Shown here: piece after piece, positions 49,842 to 62,541 of the stretch
Numbering within the stretch: the stretch's first letter is position 1
Layout of the letters: each line of letters begins with the position of its first letter
DNA from: Mugil cephalus
Taxonomy: Eukaryota > Chordata > Actinopteri > Mugiliformes > Mugilidae
Length of the DNA stretch: 64,000 nucleotides
Direction: 5' to 3'
NCBI RefSeq assembly: GCF_022458985.1
Contig: NC_061771.1
Location: forward strand, 32,007,764 to 32,071,763
Position numbers and translations under genes: made by a program
Notes under the pieces: generated by a model
The model's database searches: none
What the model was told of the DNA's origin: nothing
Seen by the model: only the letters and a program-made list of their open reading frames with translations

Positions 49842-49934
49842 ATATATATATATATATGTGTGTATATATATATGTGTGTGTGTGTATATATATATATATG
49901 TATATATTTATATGTATATATATATATATATATA
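49806..49934. repeat. (TA)n / (TATG)n microsatellite block
   Basis: TATATATA runs with TGTG interruptions. A 26-nt poly-T (49381-49406), a CTTT run (49628-49649) and an ATTT run (49731-49752) lie just before it. Confidence 0.95.
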
Positions 49935-50770
49935 AATTCCTAGATGTTGGAGATGCTGGCACCAGTTCAATGTTTGTCTTTGGATCATAAACTGTAAATA
50001 AAAAACGACGGCTCCTTTAAAGTGAAGCCAAGCAAGTAGAGCGCCCCCTGGTGGCTGGATGGAGTATATGTTATAAGCTCCAACCACTTAATGTTAGTGG
50101 GCGGGACTTGTACAAGAAGTCAATCACACATTAAACAACACCTTTAAAAGCAGATCTTCTCAACAATAGTCTGATGTTAGTCACATAAATTCTCCCACTA
50201 AACATTTCCACTAAGAGAAACCTGACCTGTAGTAACCCCAGTAATCCCACTGCTATTATATTTGTGTGCACCTACAAAAGTGGGAAATATCTTCCCTCTT
50301 TTTTTTCTTTTGAGAGTGACTCATCTGAATGTAATGCTGGTGTAATGCTAGAATCGTGCTGGAGAGTGAATCCAGGTTATTAAAATATTGATTCATTCCA
50401 CAACTTGAGGTTTTGACAATTCCTTGGACTTTGCCCTCATGTTGTTTAATTAACCCTCTCACGTCTGACATTGTTTTTGTGAAGTGAAGTCTGGGATCTT
50501 TAATCAAATCCTAAACCAATAAATAAAATAACAACCATTTCCCACTCATGATTTTTATTTTGCATCATATTAAATGAACTGGGTGTATTTATCGTATTTA
50601 GAACATTTCACACATTTCTCTTGGATTGTTTTATTTGTCTCAAACAGGATTTTTTTATGACCTTTTTATTTTTATATAAACTAGTGCTTGTGCCTATTTC
50701 TTTTCTAACTTATTAAATATATCTTATACTGGATATGACAGTGATATGGAATATACAGAAGAGGATTAGG

Positions 50771-50862
50771 GCCACTATAAAAAAAATTGTAGTTAGAGCG
50801 AATGATTATTATATTTTAGTTAAAAGAATTCGCTCTAACTACATTTTTTTTCTTCTAGTGGC
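50771..50862. ncRNA. Long imperfect hairpin, miRNA-precursor size (candidate only)
   Basis: GTAGTTAGAGCGAAT at 50789-50803 pairs perfectly with 50828-50842. Outside that, an A-run faces a T-run, and GCCACTA at 50771-50777 pairs with TAGTGGC at 50856-50862. The stem is about 33 bp with a 24-nt loop. It could instead be a palindromic MITE. No expression evidence exists here. Confidence 0.3.
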
Positions 50863-51639
50863 TCCAATCTTCTTCCATAGATTTAAGTATCTTGGTGAAA
50901 ATGAAGATGAAGATGAAAAGACCTCTGAAGTATACGACATATAAATATAAATATCTGTAAATGTCATTAATATGCAACAAATAAATGCATATTTGACATT
51001 AGTTATTATTTGAATAGTAGTTTAATTGTTAATTTAATATAACTACACCTGAAGTACATGACAATTTATATTTGTTACGCCACTGATAAAACTTTGTCAT
51101 TTTACAATAGCATAAAGTATAATGTGTGAAATATTTATAGATCATTCAATAAAGTAAATATTCATGCTGAAATATTAGTTTAAACATAAATCAGACTGTT
51201 AATGCAAACCTTTTCAAAATTCAAAATTAAGTTCATGACAGCAGCCATTTTGGAAATGGCCACCTAAAGACTGCTACTAACTGCAGTACATGGGTAAATA
51301 CACCAGGGGGCAGATGACAAGAATTTAGTTCAACAGCTTTTAGGGAATTATTGATTATGTGTTTGAGCAGAAGTCTCAGAACCTTTGAGGATTAACTGAA
51401 TAACAGTTTTTGTTTAGTTTTTGTTTGTTTTTTTTGGTTCTGGAGTTCAGTCAGTGTGCGCAGTACTTCACGTTCAGCTCCACGGCCGACACCAACCATC
51501 ATGTTTGGCTAGTTTTCCATCGACAGTCATTGTTGTAGATGTTTTATTGTGACGTGGCTGAATGTGAAGTCCAAACAAGGCGTGTTCCACATTGTATTGT
51601 TTTCAAAGACAAAGTGGACATTTCAGCCTGGCAACAAGT

Positions 51640-52560
51640 CGCCCAGACTGTTCTGATACATTCATATTCAACCAGCTTTTCCAAACTGCAATCTGAATAG
51701 CTTCCATGTGGGTTTGCACTAATCTGATTTCATCACATGTAACCATTTTTTTTTTCTTTTCTGGACCACTGGGGCGCCCAGTTAGCTAACAATCAAGACA
51801 TTCTTGTGTAATACAGTGGCTCTGGAATGCCTGAATGCAATAGAAATGTTTTCCATTGGGAGGGAACTATGCAGCCTGATCTCAGTGACTAGGGTGACTA
51901 ATCATCCAGTCACTTTATAGAGAAACAAGCCCAATGTAAATATCAGTGGGTGATTTACTTTAAATAGTCAGCTGTGTGTTTGAATTGTAAATGTTTGGTT
52001 CATTACACACTTTTCTCCAAGAGCAGTGGTAGTTTATTTAAACCCGTGAACCATGGCATACAAAATGATACAAAAATAGCCAGAAAAATCAATTTTTATC
52101 GATTTTTTTTCCCCCCAAATGGGATCCTAATAAAAACATTTTTTTTGTGTGTTTATTCAAGGAGATTTACTAAATAAAGGAGCATCTGTGACCATGAATT
52201 TCTTTTCTGAATTGACAAACATATTCTGTAGGTTATTATTGTCATTTAATTGTTTTAGTGAAAATTGTGCATAACAAAAGGCAATAGTGAAGTTCTGTGA
52301 CATTAGGCAGAAAAATGAAATCCCACTTAAATACTGTCTATATACACTACGTGAATGCATGTAAGTGATAGCCACATTTAAATGAAGGCTTTTTAGTGCC
52401 TCAGATTCCTACTAACATCAACTTTGAGATCCCTAAAACTGAGGCGCACCAGAGCAGCGCTCCTGGCTGCTTGTTTGTACATTAATGCATATCTTAAATA
52501 ATCAGTTTGATTAAATTAGACAGATTGACACTGTTTGACTGGAATGATGCAGATTGCACA
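51640..52560. other. Repeat-poor island, possible conserved non-coding element
   Basis: Unlike its surroundings it shows no copy elsewhere in the window and no open frame of interest. It has balanced composition with homeodomain/POU-like words (ATTAATGCATAT, TTTAATTG, TTTGATTAAATTAG). Conservation cannot be judged from one sequence. Confidence 0.25.
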
Positions 52561-52564
52561 GTGA

Positions 52565-52710
52565 ACCATAGACTGTATATAAACATGTACGCCACGTCTC
52601 CACTTCCTCTCCTGGGTCAAACAGACCCCCCATGGAGGGGGCGGAGCTTATAAGCCACACTGCAGCTTCCAGCCACCAGGGGGAGCTTCACTACCTTTGG
52701 CCACTGAAGA
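52565..52710. repeat. Dispersed non-autonomous repeat (GACTGTATATAAA / CACCAGGGGGAGCT family)
   Basis: Related copies at about 49980-50120, 63065-63235 and 63490-63605 share ACTGCAGC.TC.AGCCACCAGGGGGAGCT and GGGCGGAGC-type blocks. This is typical of abundant fish DNA-transposon derivatives. Confidence 0.65.
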
Positions 52711-53605
52711 AGTAAATGACCATATTTTCTCCTCAACATGATTTTATTCTGATATATTGTATAAAATGTGACGTAATTATAGGCTGACCCAGTAAATATT
52801 CATATTATTCATAAATTATATTCTTGGAGTAAAGTTTATAAGATTAGCAAAAATAGTTTTCGATCAAAAACACCAGAAAGTTCATAACGGCAGCCATTTT
52901 GGACACGGTTGCCAAGAGCCTTCAACAGATTAAGTCCACCAGATGACAAGTATCAGGATTTCTCCCTCGTATTAATTAATTATGCTGGAGGAGCAGAGGT
53001 CTCAGAAACTCAAGTGTAAGATAAGAGACGCTTTGAGTTATGGGGTTGAGGACACGGGGCTAATGAGCCGCACATTTCTGTTCACACTTCATTTCAACAT
53101 GTCTTGTGTAATCCTTCCACATTAATGAGACCTATCGAAATCCTTGAATGCCGAAACCAGCGTTTCATACACGGGAGTGCGACGTTACTCTTACATAATT
53201 CAAATAACCTTTGGATCACATCATTTAATACGCTGCCTGTCCGTCTGTCGCAGAGTTACGACCGTGCATGTACACACTGGAAGGGTTTCCATAGAGATAA
53301 AGACTCAGCTCCTCTGGAATAACACTTTACTACTTCCTTCACCCCAAACAAACTTAGGAGAAACAAAGTGCTTTGAAAAGCAAAAAAAAAAAAGCGGTTG
53401 TAACAAATCTGAGTGTAAACACCGCAGCATATTATGTTCCACGTCTGACTGGGAAAACACTCGACTTATTACAGTTTCTGACCGAGCCAAAGTGAAGCAA
53501 TTATTTTTTTATCAGCTCGAATTCCACAGACGTCTGTGATTACACAACAAAACGGACACACACAGCTCCGGTTAGGGAAACACAGACGCACAAAGGGATG
53601 AACGA

Positions 53606-53640
53606 ACACACACACACACACACACACACCACACACACAA
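53606..53640. repeat. (CA)n microsatellite
   Basis: Interrupted CA run; a further CA run lies at 53810-53828. Confidence 0.9.
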
Positions 53641-55359
53641 ACAAACGCTCAGAGGAAGAGAGGGATTGGTTGTCAGTGCGTTCAACCCTGACCCGCTGGC
53701 TGTGGGGGGTCTTTGGATGTAGTGTGCGACTGAAATGCCTGAACAGAGAGATAAATGTTGAGCCTGGTGTTTGTTATTTATGTAACTGAGATCTGGAGAC
53801 ACCAACACGCACACACACACACACACATAACTCTGACCAGCAGTGGTGCAGGCTGACAAATAATTACTTTAAAACAACAGGACGTCTCCGGGGTCTCACG
53901 TTAACGTCCGTCCTCAGGAGGCCAGCTCCAGATACTCGTCTTTTTTTTTTAAGTAGCGTCTCTACGTTCGTCCCCAGCCGGCACTTAAGACCTGATCTCA
54001 GTTTATCTGAATGCAAATAAACACCGACATCATTCGGGCTGAAGTAGAACATTGTTTACGACTCCTGTCTCCAACAGATCTCCATCTCTGGATCAGAACC
54101 AAGAGCAGATGTTCGTTGTGTGCGAGGAGATGATACTTGTTTTGGAACAAGCTGTAAAGTTTCTGTCTGTCACTGAAAGCTCACAGGTTATTATTTATTT
54201 ATTTAATTATTGACTCATCTTGGCCCTGACGTTAGCTATTTCAGAGACAGAAACGGTCTTTAACCTGCTGAGACCCAGCGTCCTCATACGGGGACGTTAT
54301 GCTTCTTATTCTGCTTCATTTAGACCTGTTGCCCTCATAAAGAGACACTTTTGTCTTGTTAGCGAAGGGTCAATACACTTGTTTATTTATGCTTGTTGAA
54401 GCTATTTGTAATTCTTTTGTAATCTTGTTTAAATATTAGTTATTTATTTGATTTTTCAAGCTTAGACGAGTGGGTTTATAAATACATTTCTGTTTATTTT
54501 TGATTATCTGTCAGTGCTTTTATTTTGAAGGCGTTAGGTAACTGGGGCACACCAGGTGAGGCGAGGGCATAAGTAGAGGAAGGTGAGCCAGGCACTGGGA
54601 GGAGTTATGGTGAGAGGCAGCAGAAGTCTTCGCTGTATTTTTTCTCTTTGCAGATTGTCTAAATAAACCACAGTAAAAGTCCTTTTTTTTCCTGGACAAT
54701 GGACTTTTTTCTCTCAGTCTGTGATGATCCAAACCCCTGAAAGCCTCAGTCACCGTTTGATTTGAATCTAGTTTGTTTATGACGTATTTTTTGTTTGTTT
54801 TGTTGTTAGTTTGAGGCAAATTGCCACCACAACACTTATTAACTTTTCTTGTTTGATGCAACATGCACATTTAACAAATCAAGTACCGGTTTGAGGACAT
54901 TGGGTTTTCATCGTTGTTACACACTGGTGACTTAAATTCTAATATACACTGAAATAATTCCTGCGTCCGCATCAATTCTTTCAAAAACTACTTCCAGTTC
55001 AAAGATGATGTTTATTTTTTATGCTTATTATTCTACTACTGATCCCAAATACCTAAAGATCTTAATCTTATCTCAAATAAATTAAGATACATTCCAAACA
55101 AATGTCTCCGGGGGTTAATGGGACTCATTGTGGGTCCACATTAACCAAAGGAATGAGGTCAATGTGTCCCAGACCACCTCCACACATGGACTCACACCAG
55201 ATTAGTGTTTACACCTGGAATCAGATTGTTAATGTGATGTCTGAAGCTGACAAAATTTGTGTCGGAGCAGTTAAAGTCGAAGCAGCAGAGGCTGAGATGT
55301 CGATATCTGACACCAGCTGCAAAATTTCTGCAAAATAAAAGCGATATTTTTAAACGTTG

Positions 55360-55710
55360 ATAAAGTCCAACTGCTCTTTGATACGTGTTTCCATTGAAAG
55401 GTGTTTTGTGAATGAACTGTAACTCTGGTAAAGTCTCATCTTTACGTGGTCGTTACGTTAAGGAATATGGATTCAGATGAACTGGTCACATGACCTCCTG
55501 CATCATCTCCAGGGAAACGACAAGAAAGTGTTTCCATTGCACTTAAGAGATAAACTTTTATATCGATACGTCTGAGAAACCGCCTCATGAGAGCGTGAAA
55601 GTGGTTTCGCTTTAGATATTTGAGAGGTTTTTAGAAATGTTTCCATTACCAAATTCTTATTGAGATATTTAGGTTTTGTGTATTTCTAGGGGGAATGTAA
55701 ACACAACGAA
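55360..55710 (+). repeat. Dispersed repeat, copy B (copy A at 29505-29850)
   Basis: Collinear with the znf638 intronic copy over about 330 bp, with small indels; no open frame. Confidence 0.75.
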
Positions 55711-55889
55711 CGATGCATGGCCAGCTGTAACTAAGGTCGCTTTCACACCAGAGCTGTTTGGTTTCGCTTTGAATAGATCAGAGTTAGTTTCCTCTGATAG
55801 TCTGATTCTGTTGAACTCTGGTGCGGTTCGTATTTAGTGTGAACACTCACCAGAGTAAACTCAGGAAGCAACTCAACGCGCAATCACTG

Positions 55890-56160
55890 CGTTTACATTC
55901 ACAGCTTAATGGAGCTATGCTCGAAATTCGACTTTCTGACTACAGTCCTTGTCCCAGTTTATATGCAGCGGAGAAAACAGAATAACTGACGGGAACATGA
56001 CCTCCTCCTCCTCACTAGGTGGCGATATTGTCTTAATCTCATTGTCTTAATCGGATAATGAGAACTCAGATATTAGTTGGAGTAACGTGTTAACTTAAGT
56101 TGTCTAGTTAGAGTCCGATTAAGGCAATAATTAGTTTTTTTCATGTGCATTTAATAAACC
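55890..56160. mobile_element. Short relative of the GTTTACATGCAC element at 14478-15231
   Basis: It starts GCGTTTACATTCACAGCTTAATG and ends TTTTTTTCATGTGCATTTAAT. The interior blocks are shared with 14510-14600 and 15180-15220. Confidence 0.5.
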
Positions 56161-56306
56161 ACGCCCTGCTTGCTAACAGCTAACCTCGGCTCGAGAAAAG
56201 CCTCCACTTGTATTTTGTGAAGGACCCATGTCGCTTTAGTTTGAAAGGCACCAGACACCCATGTCGGACCCTCTCACATTCTGTTATTGTTTTATTGACC
56301 GATGTG

Positions 56307-57069
56307 CATTTGATAAATAAAGAAAAGAAACAGAACCCACAAAACAGCTGAAAGCTTCACACCCACGTTTGCCGTTGACTGTTGACTTTCTTTCCACCGG
56401 CTGGTAGGGAGGGATTTTCCCAACAAAGTTCCCCAATTGAACCGAGTCGTCTTGATGAGGGCTGAAAACGTTACTCATGCTCCAAAACAGAAAAACCCAG
56501 AAAAACAAGCAGTCGGTCTAAAGCCGGGGTTCCCAAATTCTACAGCACGTTTAGTTAAATGTGGGTAAACACAGCATGCATGTGCAAAATAAACATTATC
56601 ACAAAGTCTTTTTGAAAAGTAGCGCTGGCCTGACGCTGGTTATTATGCTTCACATTTATGTTCAAAAATAATTACTGAACATTTATCTGGCTTCTTTAAA
56701 TGAGGAAAATAATGGAAGAAATATTTAAAGACGGACGTGGATCATTACGAGGTCTTGGACCTAGTGTCCAAATACAAAGACATTTAGTGTAAGCAACAAA
56801 GCAACATGGGACAAAACTGTACTTACTGGAGCAATAAACTGACAAAACCTGCCCCCATTAATCACACAGACTTCAATTATACAACATACACTGAGAACGC
56901 TGACGATGGGATAAAATTATGACACCTATGGTTAATTATACAAATTGAGGCGCGGGCCAAATATTATTGGTCCCTAAATTGGGTTTGAAGAAAGTCGACA
57001 GTCAACGAGAAACATGGAGCAGACGAAGCTGTTTCAGGGATTGTGTTTGTTTTCTTTATTTATCAAATG
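56307..57069. repeat. Inverted repeat with arms of about 85 bp
   Basis: The left arm 56307-56392 (CATTTGATAAATAAAGAAAA to GTTGACTGTTGACTTTCTT) matches the reverse complement of 56988-57069. The roughly 595-bp spacer is unique in the window. It may be a non-autonomous transposon or two opposed repeat copies. Confidence 0.7.
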
Positions 57070-57396
57070 GCTCATTAAACCGTGCGCTATGACCTTGGTG
57101 TGAGGCAGCGAGGTACAGGACATTCGGTCCTTTATTTACTCCAGTGAACATTCACACTTGCAAACGGAGCAGAGTTCAGCTCCTGTTAATCAGGATGTGT
57201 AGCTGTTGGTTGAGATGGAGCTAGTTTAATCACACAGGAATGCACACAATGTTACTGAGACAAGACGCTGACGAGTTAAAACTAAGATCTGAGGATAAAA
57301 TCTGTGACGAAATGTTAAGACAATGCGACTGGAACATTGTTTGATGTGATCACGTTTAGTTTGAATGTCAGGCTTCAAAACAGATGATTAGGGGAG

Positions 57397-57487
57397 CGTA
57401 CCTATGTTCCCAGGTCCCTAACCCTAAGCCTTTTTAAAAAAAAGGGTCCTATGTTCCCCGGTCACATACAACATAGGAACATAGGGA
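57397..57487. repeat. Short repeat with direct and inverted CCTATGTTCCC words
   Basis: ACCTATGTTCCCAGG and TCCTATGTTCCCCGG occur in direct order, followed by CATAGGAACATAGGG in inverse. Confidence 0.7.
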
Positions 57488-57534
57488 TGATCCCATGATT
57501 AGTTAGCATTAGCGTTAGCTACCTAAACTGAGTG

Positions 57535-58175
57535 GCAAAAATAAAAATGTGGATTATCAGATCAAATTAAGAACAACTGAACTCAACAATGATCCATATG
57601 AACTAGTATGAATATAGAAAAGTGTATTAGTCTCAGTTTAAGTTAGTTTTAGTTAATTTCAGTTCTGATAAATGTAGCTAAATAAAAGATGCTAATGCTA
57701 AGAGCTTCACTGAGAAGTAACGTTATCTATACAATACTGTAGCGTCAAAAGGATGAAGAAGAGTGATCACAAATATTCAGTTTATTGTTTTATTGTTATT
57801 TATTGAACATAACTAGAACGTAACTATATTAAATATTAAATTAATATTACCTGACACTAAATGAACCACAACACCAGGTTTCTGTGTCTGGATTCCAGTT
57901 GTTTCTTCAAATGCAGCGAAACATTTACTTCTGTTTTCTTTGGCAGATTTCTGTAAAAATATAAAACATATCTCTGACTGCTTTTCAGATCTGTTGGTTC
58001 AGTCAATCAAACAACAGCTCTTCACCATTTTTAATTTTTTAATTTAGATGCTATTTAATCCTATGATTCAAGCTAATGCTGCTTATCTCCATGATCAACC
58101 ATCACTTTTTGACTCTCAGTAGCCGTAACCATGGAGACTTCAGCTTCCTGTGACATTACGTTCATACCCTCTACT
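57535..58175 (+). repeat. Dispersed repeat of about 650 bp, copy B
   Basis: Same order and strand as copy A at 37795-38490, with indels (for example an insertion near 57710-57735). No open frame and no recognisable termini. Confidence 0.85.
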
Positions 58176-58757
58176 GTTAACTGTAATAAAAGTCAACATT
58201 AATGCAGTGACTTTGTGTTGAATAAAACGTTAAAAGATGAACTAACTAAAATGCGACTAAGACAAAGTCAGAAGTAGTTGTCGAAGTGAACGCTGCATGG
58301 ACTCAGGCCTCAGAACCTGGGAATGACTCACAACTTGCAAAACAACGTTGTGGTTCTTTGCTGATTTGCTTAAACAATGGCTTTTACAATCGTAGCCATG
58401 CAAGAAAAGAACATTTTGTGAAATTACTGGCGACAAAAAAAAACGGAGCAGCATGCTGAAACAGAACAATGGACGGATGATGCAACCGTGCCACTCGTCA
58501 TGTTGAATTTACATGGCCATGAAATGGCGACTCCAGATCAGATCTGGTTTCTTGATGGGGGCTTATGAGGCTGTGTTAATATCGCACTTGATCAGAATAG
58601 CAGTGTATCCATTAAATCTCACTAAATGTGCTCTTTAACAGTGGACTCGTGGCTCATGATCGACTTCATAAAAATGTCGCTAAAGCTGTTAAACCCATTG
58701 ATGCAATTCATCCTAGACATATTTTACAATTGGGAATTGTGCAGCTCTGATATTATA

Positions 58758-59084
58758 CACTGATCAGGCATAACATTATGACCACCTATCTGATATTGTG
58801 TAGGTCTCCAAAAGAGTTGACTCATCATAGAATGGACAAGGGTCCTCTGAGGGTGCCCTGTGGTGTCCCGTTGGGTCCTATGGGTTGATCCTCTGTGGAT
58901 CATCCCAAGGAGTGTCATTGCTATGGGGCGGGGGGGGGGCAGCATTAGTGGCTTGGTCTAGGTAACATCCACACCAATGAGTAAATACCCTAAAGTTTCC
59001 CAGAAGAAAACTGAACTGAAACAAGATGGTTTAGATGTTATTAACTTCTCCTGTCGGTGGTCATAATGTTGTGGCTGATTGGTG
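58758..59084 (-). mobile_element. Tc1-type MITE with long terminal inverted repeats
   Basis: The 29-bp ends (58758-58786 and 59056-59084) are inverted with about four mismatches; both contain AACATTATGACCACC in the proper sense. On the minus strand the left end still reads PTQYQIGGHNVMPDQCI, the C-terminal residue pattern of a known fish Tc1-like transposase. The rest of the gene is deleted. Confidence 0.8.
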
Positions 59085-59800
59085 CATGAAACCAAATGAC
59101 CAGTTCTAGTTCCTGGACTGGGCAAACCAACATCAGAATAAGTCAGAAACTGACTTTAAAGCGGTTTAATCTTAGAGTAAAGTGAGTTGGGTTTGACTCG
59201 CACGATAAATAAGAACGTGTAATATTGACATCAACGCAAGTATTTCTAGTAGCTGCAAGTGTGAAAGGGCAACTACCAGACAATGCCCCGAAAATCATTG
59301 GGCCGGATATTGTCTGGAGTTCATGTGTGAAAACGGCTTAAGTGTCAGCCGGTGAACAAAGGAGGCTTATCTCTGCGCCAACATGCTTTTCCTTCCAGAC
59401 ACGAAGCAGAGAGAAGAGAGGGAGGGGCAGCGTCACGTCACGTCCTTTCACCAGTATCACAAACTATTCCACATCCTCCATCTATTCATGTCTTACCTGT
59501 GTCAGAGGCATCACGTGATGCACTCCTCTCCTCTCAGCTGTGTTATTATTATATAAATTCTACACATATTTTATACAGTATTTATATATGGTGTGTATGT
59601 TCTATATAAAACTCTCTAGAAACATATATTTATCTACATATGCACATATTTTATCCTCATATGTTCTTTTCCCTCATATACTCTAAACACTTTATATCTA
59701 CTACATATATACATATATAAATATACGACTAGACCCAGATTATAGAGCTTTAAATAATATTTTCATAAATATATACAAAATTCAACATGAAACACAAGTT

Positions 59801-59802
<2 letters not shown>

Positions 59803-59834
<32 letters not shown>
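59803..59834. repeat. (CA)n microsatellite
   Basis: About 16 CA units. Confidence 0.95.
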
Positions 59835-59837
<3 letters not shown>

Positions 59838-60999
59838 CAAAACACCCATTCAATTGTTTGTTAAGTTCCGGTAAACCAACAATTCCCACAGTTTGACTGA
59901 TTATACACACTCACACACACACACACATTTGTGTATACTTTCCTAAAGAGGCATCTGTGTGCATGTGTTAGAGGAGGAAACGGTGCCACCTCCCTGAGAT
60001 TATTCAGCCGCTCCCGCTCCACTGGACTCATTCAACTCCACCAAGAACTCGAGAAGAACAGTTGTTATAATTTATACTGAACGTCTGAAACTTGCACATT
60101 TACGTTTGTACAGTTGTGTAGCTAAGTCCTGAAAGTAGACAAAGAGAGTTTCTCTTCACTTTGACTCCAATATACACGGACTAGTCTTGAAATTAATTTA
60201 TAATCCTTGAGGTGCACTTACAGATGTGTGATATTGACTAATTTTCCTGAATAAACAAGTAAACTATCTGTGTTTGATGTGTTTGTTTGTGTTGTCTTTG
60301 TCTGCTTTCAAGATTTGAGTGAAAATCTGCTGATGATTTCACTCATTTTCATTCCCACATATGGCAAATGTCCTTGTCACAGTAGAAAGTAAACAAGAAA
60401 CAGTAAAACATTTGCACAAATTTACAAAAAAATTAAAAATATATAAAGGAGAATAGAAATATAGGGACATTCTGCATATGCAGCTTGGAATGTAACTTAA
60501 AACTGGTTCCTAAACATTCATCTTCTTCAACCTCTTGAGACCCTATGTCCTCATATGGGGACATTTTTTATTTATAAAGCACCTTTCAGAACAACTGAAT
60601 GTCATTCAACAATATATAAGAAGAAGAAATGACATGGAGACTAAACCACACTGTGAAAAGGACAAGTAAAAATAAAAGATCAATATAAATTAAATAAGTA
60701 AAAATAAACTCATAAAATAGATAAAAAACAGTAAGATATAAGAACATTAAAAGTAAAATGAAATAAAATGTAGAATAAAATACAAAATAAAATATAGAAA
60801 CACTAAAAATCAAGATGGAAATAAATAAATAATGATAAAAAAAACAAGTAAATAAAAATAGGGGGAATACAAACTGTAAAACATAAAATAAAAAAATAAA
60901 AAAATAACTATAAGATTATGACATAAAAGCAGATTAAGCAGATGTTTTTTTAGCCTGTTTCTCTCAGATCCACATATACACACACATGCACAATTCCAC

Positions 61000-61140
61000 T
61001 TTATTCTTTTTGTGCATTTCTGATCTTTTTCTATTTTATTTTTTGTATTTTGCGTCTGTGAAGTAAAGTGGGACCCGTGCACCAAGAATGATGCTGCACT
61101 GTTACAAAGTATTTGACAATAAAGAATCTTGGATCTTGGA
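61000..61140 (+). mobile_element. Retroelement 3' tail (GACAATAAAGAATCTTGG type)
   Basis: It ends with TTTGACAATAAAGAATCTTG and a short ATCTTGGA duplication, the form of fish LINE/SINE 3' ends. It directly abuts a Tc1 fragment at 61135. Confidence 0.5.
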
Positions 61141-61195
61141 GAACCACTGGTGTTCTTGGGCTTGTCTTCCTCCATGACCCAGTTTCTCTTCACAT
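61135..61195 (-). mobile_element. Tc1 transposase fragment
   Basis: The minus strand reads KRNWVMEEDKPKNTSGSP, the same block as in the relic at 16640-17480. Confidence 0.6.
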
Positions 61196-61579
61196 TGACT
61201 GAATTCAGTCTTGAAATAAATTTATAATCCTAGAGATGCACTTAACTTTCACACCTTTCACACAGATGTGTGATATTGGCTCAAAAAAACAAGTACACTG
61301 TTTGTATTTTCTTTGTCTCTGAAACTTGTTTATTTATGCTAATTATGTTTTTAAATTTGATATGATGCACAGATTTAACTAATTCTGTCGATAGTAACGA
61401 GCTACGAAGTCGCTACTTAGCCAGTACCTGTTTGAGGACGTTGGGATTTCATCATTTCTGTCTTTGCACAGTAATGTTCAGGTATTAAAATAAACAGTTT
61501 CATATTTTGTTACACATGACTTTATTGTAACACATAGTGATATAATCCCAGTGTCCACATATGGGGACATAATATTTTA

Positions 61580-61690
61580 CACTGTTCTTCTGGAGAACCA
61601 CTGGTGTTCTTGGGCTCCTTGTTTTCCTCCATGACCCAGTTTCTCTTCACATTCAGCTCATGGACTCATGTCCTGACATTTTCTTTTAGA
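61580..61690 (-). mobile_element. Tc1 transposase fragment, second copy
   Basis: Minus-strand nucleotides match 17265-17370 (blocks AAAATGTCAGGACATGAGTC and AAGAGAAACTGGGTCATGGA). It lies 450 bp from the copy at 61135. Confidence 0.6.
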
Positions 61691-62492
61691 TTTTCAGAAT
61701 TAGTATAAAAACAATAATAATGGCACATTGGGAATGTGAATCACGTGTCCTCGGGGTCGGGTACAGTCGTCAGCACTGAATGTGTGCGGGCGAGGCCGCC
61801 TCCTTCCATCTGAGCAAAATGTCCCATCTGGCCAGGAGCAGGGAAAAAGAAATCGCATGAGGCTCGGGGGAAGTCATTCGGAGTTCCTCATCCTCACCAG
61901 AAACACCAAACACAGCAGCCACAGGGTTAGGATCAGAATTTATGAAAGAGTACGAAAAACTTTAGTCCTAAAAAACGACATTTAAACCAAACTACTCTTC
62001 TCTTTGATTTTTCCTGCGTGAAGATTAGACAGTTTTACAGATTAGAGACTTTTATTTTGAAATATTTGAACAGGAAGTTGTCCGTATCACTTTTTTTCCC
62101 CCCAGATATTCTGAAGGGTTAAGGAGCTGACACACGGCCTCAATGCTGAACTCACCTGCACACGTCCGGCGTCTACAGTTTCCTCTCAGTCAGAAATTTT
62201 TTGCAGGAACTTCTTTGTTTCTCTGATTCACACCAACTCACTGCTGCTCCTTCCAACTTGGTCATTTTTTTTTATTCCAAACCTAATATACCAGTAAGAA
62301 AGGAACTTCCTTAGGCTCTCAGTCTGTGTGCCTGTAATACATTGGAATGTCGGCCATGAAGGATTTTATATCCCCTAAATGTCTGCAGAGTGGCCCCTCA
62401 CACACACACTCACACATTCCTCAGTACAACAGATTCTTGGCTAAATTTGGTGATGGAGAGACCCCCTACACAGTGCAACCTTTCCACTCCGC

Positions 62493-62494
<2 letters not shown>

Positions 62495-62539
<45 letters not shown>
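62495..62539. repeat. (GT)n microsatellite
   Basis: About 22 uninterrupted TG units. Confidence 0.95.
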
Positions 62540-62541
<2 letters not shown>

